Translations under genes and position numbers: made by a program | Notes under the pieces: model-generated | Told to the model about the DNA's origin: nothing | Database searches by the model: none | What the model saw: only the letters and a program-made list of their open reading frames with translations | Shown: piece after piece, positions 1 to 5,010 of the stretch | How positions within the stretch are numbered: position 1 is the stretch's first letter | How the letters are laid out: the number at the start of each line of letters is the position of its first letter | Assembly (NCBI GenBank): GCA_947589655.1 | Contig: CANQCE010000072.1 | Location: 1 to 5,010, forward strand | Direction of reading: 5' to 3' | DNA from: an uncultured Clostridia bacterium | Lineage (GTDB): Bacteria > Bacillota > Clostridia > Christensenellales > UBA1242 | DNA length: 5,010 bases

Positions 1-455
1 TATGGGCTTTCTTTCCCTGGCTCTGTCAGCGTTCCGCGTGTGGCAGAAACCTCCTCGGCAGAAAGGTCGCAAACATATGCATCGCCATTTTTTATCATCT
101 TCTCGGCAATGTTATATATTTCGTCAAAATATTCCTCACTTGCATATACAAATTTTGCCGGCTTAAAGCCCAGCCACTCAAGGTCAGCCATATAACTTTC
201 CGCAAATTCGCCTTCCTCTTTTACTGGGTTAGAGTCATCCATACGGAGTACCGTTCTTCCGCCAAATTTTTTGGCAGTTTCAAAATTGATTGTCCACGCT
301 TTTACATGCCCAATATACCAATAGCCGCTTGGCTCTGGGGGACAGCGAGTGATGACCTCTTTTGTTCTGCCAGCCTTGAAGTCGGCAATAATTTCTTCTT
401 CAAGTTCGTTTTCTGGAACTATGCTATCAATGTCAACGCCATTTGGTAATTTCAT
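1..455 (-). CDS. glnS: Glutaminyl-tRNA synthetase, N-terminal part (cut by window edge)
   Basis: This cytoplasmic class I aminoacyl-tRNA synthetase charges tRNA-Gln with glutamine using ATP. Only the first 151 residues are present; the frame is open to base 1. The start is ATG at 455-453, with AGGAGA (complement of 461-466) five bases upstream. The class I signature lies at residues 37-50 (RCPPEPSGYWYIGH), where the family usually has FPPEPNGYLHIGH, so the first His of HIGH is Tyr. Next come RMDDSNPVKEE at 71-81 (family: RFDDTNPVKED), DLEWLGF at 91-97 and RGTLTEPGKESP at 140-151. The last motif is typical of GlnRS rather than GluRS. The missing C-terminal portion should hold the KMSKS-type loop and anticodon-binding barrels. 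GlnRS is not universal in Bacillota, many of which make Gln-tRNA by amidation of Glu-tRNA. The gene is divergent from the unknown gene pair. Identity is confident; the family-level comparison is from memory. Confidence 0.95.
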   Translation of the reverse strand, partial: MKLPNGVDIDSIVPENELEEEIIADFKAGRTKEVITRCPPEPSGYWYIGHVKAWTINFETAKKFGGRTVLRMDDSNPVKEEGEFAESYMADLEWLGFKPAKFVYASEEYFDEIYNIAEKMIKNGDAYVCDLSAEEVSATRGTLTEPGKESP

Positions 456-477
456 ATTTTTCTCCTAATTATGTTTT

Positions 478-506
478 ATTTTATTAATTTTTAGCATAAA
501 AGTCAA
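478..506 (-). promoter_or_regulatory. Sigma-A-type promoter for glnS
   Basis: Read on the minus strand, TTGACT (complement of 501-506) is followed by a 17-base spacer and TAAAAT (complement of 478-483). Transcription would start near 471, leaving a leader of only about 16 bases before the ATG at 455. That is too short for a T-box or any other structured leader, so synthetase control by uncharged tRNA looks unlikely if this is the main promoter. It was found by eye and not tested. Confidence 0.7.
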
Positions 507-549
507 TAAAGTAAACCAGTTTTGTGCCCCAAAAACAAAAAATTTTCTA

Positions 550-578
550 TTGACAGCACCAAATTTGTGTGGTATACT
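550..578 (+). promoter_or_regulatory. Near-consensus sigma-A promoter with extended -10
   Basis: The -35 is TTGACA (550-555), the spacer is 17 bases, and the -10 is TATACT (573-578), preceded by TGG (570-572), an extended -10 element. An A/T-rich run at about 531-549 just upstream could act as an UP element. The predicted start is near 585, giving a leader of about 60 bases before the ATG at 646. The spacer contains the 8-base palindrome CAAATTTG (560-567), a possible but unproven operator. This promoter should drive the two unknown genes that follow. Confidence 0.85.
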
Positions 579-645
579 TTAATGCAAACGAAAAAGCCGA
601 GAGATAATTTGCAAATATAATGGTTTAAACATCTGGGAGAGCAAA

Positions 646-1458
646 ATGAAAACGGAAAAAATTAAAACTTACAGCACAAAGGACTTTGAACAACAGGTTT
701 ATGGTGGGCTTCAGGAAGAAGGCATTGAATTTTTAAACAAACTTCCACTTGGCATGTTTGTGGATGGAACAGAAGTCAACCAGTCAATGAAAAACGCTGT
801 GAAAAGATATTTTGAAAGCATAAAAGGCAGTGTTGCTCGCCTTTCAACAGTTGAAATGGTGTCGGAAAGGGAAAAGAAATTTAACGCTGAGTTTGCAAAA
901 TGGAAGGAAATTTTGCTTGCAAAAAAAGTTGAGACCTATCCAGCGTATAAAGAGGGCGCACTAAAAAAGATTTATGCACGTTTAGACCGCTTTGTAATTG
1001 AAAATTCGCCCCTTGAAGAATCGGTCGACAAGCAATTGTATCGCGAACTTAAAAATGTTGCGCACAATCCAAATTTGTCATTTTCGGATTTTTGTTTTCA
1101 AAACGCCAATCGCCCAAGAGAACTTGCACGTGCAATTTATGACCTTATTTGGGATGAAGAAGAAAGGGTATCAAATTTGGTGGACAGCATTGATTGGGCA
1201 TCTTTGCACACTTCAAAAGACCTTTTTGCTGTAATAAAAAACTGCGTTGAAAATGTTGATATGTTCATTGATGGCTTTAACGGAGTGAAAAGAAATGCCG
1301 AGATGTTGAACGGCGCAAAAACTGCTGCAGTGCGAAATATGGACTTTCAACTTACAGATTTTGACAAGAAATTTCATCACCAACAGCAGCCTTTTGGCGA
1401 GGGGCTACGCAAAAGCGAAGTGAAATCAAGAAATTTTGATAAAGATTTGGGAATATAG
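646..1458 (+). CDS. Hypothetical protein, 270 aa, first gene of a two-gene unit
   Basis: I do not recognise this protein. The ATG at 646 has GGGAGA (635-640) five bases upstream and lies about 60 bases after a strong promoter, so start and expression are well supported. The protein is soluble-looking: no signal peptide, no hydrophobic stretch long enough for a membrane helix, and many Lys and Glu residues. Residues 43-95 and 103-137 look largely helical with charged heptad-like spacing. Residues 155-203 form another helix-rich block with a WDEEER acidic patch (169-174). The last 45 residues are polar, with a HHQQQ run at 244-248, and are probably flexible. There are only two cysteines (150 and 200). 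No catalytic motif is visible. The next gene starts 10 bases after its stop, so the two products are likely co-translated and may act together. Base composition resembles the neighbours, giving no sign of recent transfer. Confidence 0.85.
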   Translation: MKTEKIKTYSTKDFEQQVYGGLQEEGIEFLNKLPLGMFVDGTEVNQSMKNAVKRYFESIKGSVARLSTVEMVSEREKKFNAEFAKWKEILLAKKVETYPAYKEGALKKIYARLDRFVIENSPLEESVDKQLYRELKNVAHNPNLSFSDFCFQNANRPRELARAIYDLIWDEEERVSNLVDSIDWASLHTSKDLFAVIKNCVENVDMFIDGFNGVKRNAEMLNGAKTAAVRNMDFQLTDFDKKFHHQQQPFGEGLRKSEVKSRNFDKDLGI

Positions 1459-1462
1459 GAGA
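1457..1462 (+). promoter_or_regulatory. Ribosome binding site fixing the start at 1469
   Basis: AGGAGA begins within the stop codon of the upstream gene (TAG at 1456-1458) and ends six bases before the ATG at 1469. This makes 1469 the real start rather than the in-frame ATG at 1436, which overlaps the upstream gene and has no comparable site. The overlap of stop codon and binding site suggests translational coupling. Confidence 0.85.
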
Positions 1463-1468
1463 TTGTTT

Positions 1469-2206
1469 ATGTTAGAAGATACTTTAAAATTAAAACTGAA
1501 AGATATTGGGTTAAGTGACGGAATTTATTGTTCTGTAAGGTCAAGATTGTTGCATCGCGGTTGCAAAGAGCCAACTGTTCAAAACCTTGTCGATGCAGGA
1601 ATTTTGGAATTGACGCGTTGCTATAATTTTGGTGCAAAATCCATGGAAACCGTGCTTGCAAAAATGCAGGAACTGGGTGTGCCTTTTACAATTTCGTCAA
1701 CCGATTTTGAAAGATGGAGTAAGTTGACGAAAAAGGAATACGAGGCAGTTTTAAGGAAATTTAACGCCATTGTTGACCCAAGTGCACAACTTGAAATGGT
1801 AAGTTTGGACAGTTTGCATCAAACATTGCCACAGGGGTTGGATATTGAAGATTTTAATATTACAACATTGACCAAATATGGCATGGTGGCACTAAAAGCC
1901 CTGCCAGCAAAATATTTTGCAGAGGACAGCAAAACCATGCAAAAAATTGAAAGCCTAAAACTTGCATATATTCAAATTTTGGCGCAGGGCATGACCGAGG
2001 TTACCCCAGAAAAATTTCCAGAATTTGGGCCAGCCATGCTTGGCAGGGAACTGGAAAGGCGTTGCGACAAAATGTTTGATGAACAATGTGCATTTAAGAG
2101 CATTGTCAGCGAAAAAAGAGGCGAACTTGCAAAAACGGCCGCTGTTGAAACAAAACCAGTTTCACCTGTTCCGCCTACAAAAAACAATAACGGCAAAAAA
2201 TTTTAA
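1469..2206 (+). CDS. Protein with RNA polymerase alpha-CTD-like helix-hairpin-helix domain, 245 aa
   Basis: Residues about 13-72 resemble the alpha-subunit C-terminal domain, a compact helix-hairpin-helix fold that binds UP-element DNA and activators. What can be seen is a helix around VRSRLLHRG (23-31), a TVQNLVDAG segment (36-44) and YNFGAKSMETVLAKMQELG (52-70). The last matches the alpha-CTD pattern xNLGxKSLxEVxxKLxxLG closely. This is not rpoA: the large N-terminal alpha domains are absent and the fold sits at the N-terminus. Whether the Arg and Asn that contact DNA in alpha are kept depends on the alignment. Residues 75-220 are mostly helical and unfamiliar. The tail from about 220 is rich in Ala, Pro, Lys and Asn and is probably disordered. 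There is no membrane segment. It is the second gene of a coupled pair and is followed by a terminator. A DNA- or polymerase-binding role is inference; a structural protein that reuses the fold is also possible. Confidence 0.75.
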   Translation: MLEDTLKLKLKDIGLSDGIYCSVRSRLLHRGCKEPTVQNLVDAGILELTRCYNFGAKSMETVLAKMQELGVPFTISSTDFERWSKLTKKEYEAVLRKFNAIVDPSAQLEMVSLDSLHQTLPQGLDIEDFNITTLTKYGMVALKALPAKYFAEDSKTMQKIESLKLAYIQILAQGMTEVTPEKFPEFGPAMLGRELERRCDKMFDEQCAFKSIVSEKRGELAKTAAVETKPVSPVPPTKNNNGKKF

Positions 2207-2214
2207 TAAAAAAT

Positions 2215-2237
2215 TGGGCAAGAATGCCCATTTTTTT
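2215..2237. terminator. Bidirectional intrinsic terminator
   Basis: TGGGCA (2215-2220) and TGCCCA (2225-2230) form a six-base-pair stem around an AGAA loop, followed by seven T (2231-2237). It lies nine bases past the stop of the rightward gene. On the other strand the same stem is followed by AA and a run of seven T (complement of 2206-2214 region), so it can also stop the leftward sigH transcript about 60 bases after its stop codon. Confidence 0.85.
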
Positions 2238-2248
2238 GTTAAAAATAT

Positions 2249-2266
2249 GTTTTTTTTAAAAAAAAC
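2249..2266. repeat. Perfect 18-base palindrome, G-T8-A8-C
   Basis: Eight T (2250-2257) run directly into eight A (2258-2265), flanked by G and C, making a perfect inverted repeat with no loop. It sits between the bidirectional terminator and the end of sigH. It may assist termination or simply be low-complexity spacer. A T-to-A junction of this type is flexible rather than strongly bent. Function is unknown. Confidence 0.5.
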
Positions 2267-2292
2267 TGCCTAAAAATGCAAAATTTATGTTG

Positions 2293-2883
2293 TTAATTTA
2301 AAGATATTTTCTCGCGGAGTTTGTTTTTGATGCGGAACAGGCAGTTGTCAATGCTTTTTTGCGAAAGGTTAAGTGTGGTAGAAATTTCTTTGTAAGAAAA
2401 GCCCTGAAGATAAAGTTTTAGCACGCTTATTTCTTTTTGCGAAAGGTTTTTTTTGATAATGTTTTGAATGTCCTCAAAATTTTCTTTGTCTATCACTTTT
2501 TCGGCAGGGGTGGTTTCAAGCACAAGTTCAATTGGCAGAAAATCCAAACTTTCATTTTCGTTTTGTGAAAAACTTTGCAGCGAAACCGCTGTGGAAAGTG
2601 GTTTGTTCTTAGCAGATGTGGATTTTCTTATGGCGGTTTGAATTTGACGCTTTATGCAAAGTATGGCAAATGTTTTGAAAGATGCCTCTTTGTGAGGGGA
2701 GTAGGCTTTTATTGCTTTAAAAAGTCCAAACATGCCTTCTTGCACCAAATCTTCCAAATCGCCACCAACAAGAAAATATCCGCGACTGATTTTCACAACC
2801 AAATCTTTGTATCTGTCAAAGAGTTCGTTTTCTGCCGTTTCATCTCCGTTTTTAATTTTATGTAACAATTCTTCGTCTGTCAA
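2293..2883 (-). CDS. sigH: RNA polymerase sigma factor, sigma-H type
   Basis: This sigma-70-family factor of 196 residues would direct RNA polymerase to a special promoter set; in Bacillus, sigma-H serves the transition to stationary phase, competence and early sporulation. Region 2 is clear: GGDLEDLVQEGMFGLFKAI at 40-58 (core binding) and FKTFAILCIKRQIQTAIRK at 69-87 (-10 recognition). These match the sigma-H pattern of a GGD-EDLVQEG block followed by an F-F-LCI-RQI-TAI block. Region 4 carries a helix-turn-helix at about 161-189 (GFSYKEISTTLNLSQKSIDN). It is slightly shorter than the roughly 218-residue Bacillus protein. The start is TTG at 2883: an in-frame stop lies at 2910-2908, a good binding site precedes it, and the next Met (51) would cut into region 2. 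It is the last gene of the leftward unit, 32 bases after rlmB. Family is certain; the sigma-H assignment rests on motif and context, and sporulation is not implied. Confidence 0.9.
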   Translation of the reverse strand: MTDEELLHKIKNGDETAENELFDRYKDLVVKISRGYFLVGGDLEDLVQEGMFGLFKAIKAYSPHKEASFKTFAILCIKRQIQTAIRKSTSAKNKPLSTAVSLQSFSQNENESLDFLPIELVLETTPAEKVIDKENFEDIQNIIKKNLSQKEISVLKLYLQGFSYKEISTTLNLSQKSIDNCLFRIKNKLREKISLN

Positions 2884-2889
2884 AATTTT

Positions 2890-2897
2890 CTTCCTCT
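2890..2897 (-). promoter_or_regulatory. Ribosome binding site supporting the TTG start of sigH
   Basis: On the minus strand, AGAGGAAG ends six bases before the TTG at 2883-2881. With the in-frame stop 24 bases upstream of the TTG, it leaves no ATG or GTG alternative that keeps the N-terminal part of region 2. A rare start codon behind a good site suggests moderate, tunable translation. Confidence 0.7.
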
Positions 2898-2915
2898 TGA
2901 TTAAATTTTATGTAA

Positions 2916-3632
2916 TCAGCCGCGTTGCCTTAAAATTTCAAAAATTGCAATGCCTGCACTTACGCTTGCATTTAAGGAGTTCACCGAGCCCTTCATTGGC
3001 AGGGTGAGGATGCCATCGCAGTATGTGCGCAGTGATTGTTTTATGCCACTGCCTTCTGAGCCTATAACAATTCCAATTGGCCCTGTGAGGTTTTGACTGT
3101 AAATGTTTTCTCCGCCAAGTTCAAGGGCGTAAATCCAAAGCCCAGCATTTTTCAGTTCGTCAATGGCGGTTTTAAGGTTTGCCACGCGAGCAATTTTCAT
3201 GTGTGTGGTGGCACCAGCACTTGTGCGAACAACTGTTTCATTCACTTGGCAGGCGCGCACTTTTGGAATAATTATGCCGTCCACGCCAGCACACTCGCAG
3301 CTTCTTATTATTGCACCAAGATTGTGAGGGTCTTCAACGCCGTCAAGCAGCACCACAAAGGCACCTTTGTCACTTTTAGGATTTTGCAAAATGTCTTGAA
3401 CAGAAGAATATTCAAAATCTATCGCCTCTGCAATATATCCTTGATGATGCCCGGTCGCACTCTGCTCGTCCAAAACTTTTTTAGGCAAAAATTCCACACG
3501 AATAGAATTTTTCTTTGCCAAGTTTATAACATCATCTCGGCGAGTGGCAAAATTTTTATCTATTAAAATTTTGTTAATTGTCACATCGTTTTTAATTGCT
3601 TCAATAACTTGATTTTTTCCTTCAATTTTCAT
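2916..3632 (-). CDS. rlmB: 23S rRNA (guanosine-2'-O-)-methyltransferase, SpoU/TrmH family
   Basis: This SPOUT-class enzyme uses S-adenosylmethionine to methylate a ribose 2'-OH, by family G2251 (E. coli numbering) in the peptidyl-transferase P loop of 23S rRNA. Of 238 residues, about 1-75 form the small RNA-binding domain, starting with the typical GKNQVIEAI (5-13). The knotted catalytic domain follows, with all three SpoU motifs. Motif 1 is DGVEDPHNLGAIIRSCECAG (97-116), with Asn104 and the catalytic-type Arg110. Motif 2 is IGIVIGSEGSGI (186-197). Motif 3 is LPMKGSVNSLNASVSAGIA (211-229). The length is normal for the family. The ATG at 3632 is preceded by GGAG five or six bases upstream. It lies between mrnC and sigH, as in other Bacillota, although yacP is missing after it. 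A tRNA or other 23S target cannot be excluded from sequence alone, but context favours rlmB. Confidence 0.93.
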   Translation of the reverse strand: MKIEGKNQVIEAIKNDVTINKILIDKNFATRRDDVINLAKKNSIRVEFLPKKVLDEQSATGHHQGYIAEAIDFEYSSVQDILQNPKSDKGAFVVLLDGVEDPHNLGAIIRSCECAGVDGIIIPKVRACQVNETVVRTSAGATTHMKIARVANLKTAIDELKNAGLWIYALELGGENIYSQNLTGPIGIVIGSEGSGIKQSLRTYCDGILTLPMKGSVNSLNASVSAGIAIFEILRQRG

Positions 3633-3643
3633 AAAAACTCCAA

Positions 3644-3718
3644 TTTTTAATGTTTTTTTGCAATTTTTTGCGTTTTTTTATAGTTTTTTTTGAATTTTTT
3701 ATTTTTAAATTGTTTTTT
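3644..3718. other. Helically phased T/A-tracts (predicted curved DNA)
   Basis: Within the 151-base gap between mrnC and rlmB, eight runs of five to eight T lie at 3644-3648, 3653-3659, 3664-3669, 3673-3679, 3684-3691, 3695-3700, 3702-3706 and 3713-3718. Their centres are about 10, 10.5, 9.5, 11.5, 10, 6.5 and 11.5 bases apart, near one helical turn. A-tracts in phase bend DNA, so curvature is expected just upstream of rlmB. No gene or GC-containing hairpin is visible in the gap, and the rest (3719-3783) is plain AT-rich sequence. Confidence 0.55.
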
Positions 3719-3723
3719 GCCAA
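3696..3723 (-). promoter_or_regulatory. Candidate weak internal promoter upstream of rlmB
   Basis: On the minus strand, TTGGCA (complement of 3718-3723) is followed by 16 bases and TAAAAA (complement of 3696-3701). The start would be near 3689, giving a leader of about 57 bases before rlmB. In DNA this rich in A and T a chance match is easy, so it is tentative. The long gap and the curved DNA make a separate rlmB-sigH promoter reasonable. Confidence 0.25.
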
Positions 3724-3783
3724 TTAAATAAGGCCAATAAATTTTTTATAAAAATTATTTTTTTAATTTAAATTTTTTATTTT

Positions 3784-4167
3784 TTATTGAATAATTTCCA
3801 TGGATTTTTTTAAGTATTTTTTTAATTTTTCATTTTGATTTGTCAAATACAAATATCCAATAAGCGCTTCAAAAGCGGTGGCTTTTTTATAGGTTTCTTC
3901 GTCAAAATTTTTTGCGTTGTGTTTGTTGTGTGTGTTGCGCGTTTTGCGCACCAAATCTTTTTCATCTTCGGTTAAGTTATCAAAAAGCAATTCCAGTGCA
4001 TCTGCTTGTGCCTGCGCATTGCAAAATTTTTTTGCCTTGTTGTGATATGTGTTCAATTTTTCTTTTTGCCCACTTAAAACTTCTTTGCGCACAAAACTTG
4101 TGTGTATGGCATCTCCCAAAAATGCCAGCGCAAGTGGGGACAACTGTTCAACTTGTTTTTCTTCCAT
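3784..4167 (-). CDS. mrnC: Mini-ribonuclease III (MrnC)
   Basis: This is a small RNase III-type endonuclease without the double-stranded-RNA-binding domain; in Bacillus it matures 23S rRNA ends within the pre-50S particle, as a dimer with Mg2+. The protein has 127 residues, near the usual length, and is a catalytic domain only. LSPLALAFLGDAI (9-21) carries the catalytic-type Asp19. RKTRNTHNK (74-82) matches the conserved RGRN-type loop of the family. TAFEALIGYLYL (97-108) carries the second acidic residue, Glu100. The ATG at 4167 has AAGGA a few bases upstream. It follows ychF by 44 bases and precedes rlmB, so two 23S rRNA maturation enzymes are adjacent, as in other Bacillota. The stretch at about 79-88 is rich in His, Asn and Lys, reflecting a GTGT-rich low-complexity DNA segment. 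Assignment is confident. Confidence 0.93.
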   Translation of the reverse strand: MEEKQVEQLSPLALAFLGDAIHTSFVRKEVLSGQKEKLNTYHNKAKKFCNAQAQADALELLFDNLTEDEKDLVRKTRNTHNKHNAKNFDEETYKKATAFEALIGYLYLTNQNEKLKKYLKKSMEIIQ

Positions 4168-4211
4168 GTTTTTCCTTGAATTATTAATTTGAATTTTTTT
4201 GATTTTAAATT

Positions 4212-5010
4212 TTAGTTATTAAATCTGAACAGCACAACATCGCCGTCTTGGATGACATAATCCTTGCCCTCCATGCGCACTTTGCCTTTTTCTTTCGCCT
4301 TCAAAAAACTGCCCTCGGCAACAAGGTCGGCGTATGAGACAATCTCCGCCTTGATAAAGCCTTTTTCAAAATCTGAGTGAATTTTTCCTGCCGCTTGTGG
4401 CGCTTTTGTGCCTTTTTGAATTGTCCAGGCGCGCACCTCTTTTTCCCCAGCGGTGAGGTAACTCATCAGCCCCAAAAGGTCATAACTTGCCACAACCAAT
4501 TTTTCAAGACCACTTTCGGCTATGCCAAGTTCTTTTTTGTAAAGTTCCCTTTCGTCTTTGTCAAGAGCGGTGAGTTCTTCTTCAATTTTGGCGCACAAAA
4601 CAACCACTTTTGCACCCTCTTTTTCGGCAATTTCTTTAACGGCTTTAACATGGGCGTTGTCTGGCGAAGCAATTTCGCTTTCGGAAATGTTTGCAACATA
4701 TATAACTGGTTTTGCGGTGAGCAGTGAAAAATTTTTAAGCAGTTTTGCCTCATCCTCGGAATAGGTGAGGGTGCGCGCCTGCGTGCCAACCTCCAAAGCG
4801 TTTTTAATGCGCATCATCATTTCAACGGCGGTCATAAGGCTTTTGTCCTTATTCTGCCTTGCCACTTTTTCGTTTTTGTCCAAAAATTTGGTCACTTGTT
4901 CCAAATCGGAGAGGGCAAGTTCCATTTCAATGGTTTCAATGTCGCGTTTTGGGTCAATGCTGCCGCTCACGTGGATGATTTTTTCGTTTTCAAAACACCT
5001 TACAACGTGC
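4212..5010 (-). CDS. ychF: Ribosome-binding ATPase/GTPase YchF (Obg-like), C-terminal 265 residues
   Basis: YchF is a universal Obg-family P-loop NTPase that prefers ATP and binds ribosomes; it is linked to stress responses and translation control. The 5' end lies beyond base 5010, so the Walker A, switch and most of the G domain are not visible. The first visible residues, HVVRCFENEKIIHV, continue into SGSIDPKRDIETIEMELAL, the family signature after the G3 region. A charged helical segment typical of the coiled-coil arm follows. LLTAKPVIYVANISE then marks the end of the nucleotide-specificity part (YVAN, where classical GTPases have NKxD). The C-terminal TGS domain covers roughly the last 85 residues and ends in the usual form: KAPQAAGKIHSDFEKGFIKA, then YADLV and a final DGDVVLFRFNN. 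The GTG at 4970 is an internal Val codon, not a start. The gene heads the visible leftward unit, where many Bacillota carry cysS. Confidence 0.96.
   Translation of the reverse strand, partial: HVVRCFENEKIIHVSGSIDPKRDIETIEMELALSDLEQVTKFLDKNEKVARQNKDKSLMTAVEMMMRIKNALEVGTQARTLTYSEDEAKLLKNFSLLTAKPVIYVANISESEIASPDNAHVKAVKEIAEKEGAKVVVLCAKIEEELTALDKDERELYKKELGIAESGLEKLVVASYDLLGLMSYLTAGEKEVRAWTIQKGTKAPQAAGKIHSDFEKGFIKAEIVSYADLVAEGSFLKAKEKGKVRMEGKDYVIQDGDVVLFRFNN

Noticed and set aside
623..630. GTTTAAAC palindrome in the leader of the first unknown gene.
   Set aside because: An eight-base A/T-rich palindrome is expected by chance in this composition, and it is too short to form a stable hairpin.
1436..1468. 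Longer version of the alpha-CTD-like gene, starting at the in-frame ATG at 1436 and overlapping the upstream gene by 23 bases.
   Set aside because: No ribosome binding site precedes 1436, while AGGAGA lies six bases before the ATG at 1469, and the extra 11 residues add nothing recognisable.
2025..2273. Open frame of 82 codons on the plus strand running past the end of the alpha-CTD-like gene.
   Set aside because: It is an out-of-frame overlap with a better-supported gene, ends through the terminator hairpin, and its product is low-complexity Lys/Phe sequence.
3093..3566. Open frame of 157 codons on the plus strand.
   Set aside because: It lies wholly inside rlmB on the opposite strand and has no binding site or recognisable motif; rlmB has all its family motifs.
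3912..3950. GT-rich run (repeated TGTGTGTTG and GCGCG) resembling a microsatellite or Z-DNA-prone site.
   Set aside because: It encodes the conserved RTRN-His-Asn-Lys loop region of MrnC, so codon choice for His, Asn and Arg explains it.
4377..4727. Open frame of 116 codons on the plus strand.
   Set aside because: It is antisense to ychF and rich in Phe and Cys, as expected when Lys/Glu-rich coding sequence is read from the other strand.
4212..4970. A complete 252-residue gene starting at GTG 4970.
   Set aside because: The same frame is open to the window end, and the residues encoded there (HVVRCFENEKIIH) belong to the conserved YchF sequence, so the GTG is internal.

Overview
The window looks like an AT-rich chromosome segment from a Bacillota (Clostridia-like) bacterium. 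The evidence is a mini-RNase III gene, an rlmB-type methyltransferase gene and a sigma-H gene in the order typical of that phylum, purine-rich ribosome binding sites, sigma-A-type promoters and a TTG start. No species can be named from the sequence. I see no mobile element, CRISPR array, tRNA, rRNA or phage gene.

Left part (1-645): the 5' end of a glutaminyl-tRNA synthetase gene (glnS) runs leftward off the window edge. It has its own promoter and a very short leader. A second, near-consensus promoter with an extended -10 fires rightward from the same divergent intergenic region.

Middle (646-2266): that rightward promoter drives two tightly spaced genes. The first (646-1458) encodes a 270-residue soluble protein I do not recognise. 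The second (1469-2206) encodes a 245-residue protein whose N-terminal third resembles the DNA-binding C-terminal domain of the RNA polymerase alpha subunit; the rest is unfamiliar. This pair is the least explained part of the window. A hairpin with U-tracts on both sides closes it and probably also ends the convergent operon.

Right part (2293-5010, all leftward): ychF (5' end outside the window), mrnC (mini-RNase III), rlmB (23S rRNA 2'-O-methyltransferase) and sigH. In Bacillus subtilis the related order is cysS-mrnC-rlmB-yacP-sigH. Here ychF stands where cysS would be, and yacP is absent between rlmB and sigH. The theme is ribosome maturation and translation quality, ending in a stationary-phase-type sigma factor. 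A 151-base gap between mrnC and rlmB holds a row of T-tracts (A-tracts on the coding strand) spaced about one helical turn apart, which predicts curved DNA.

Most of the window is core housekeeping sequence. The unusual points are the orphan alpha-CTD-like gene pair, the phased A-tracts, the altered operon composition and the divergent signature motifs of the glutaminyl-tRNA synthetase.
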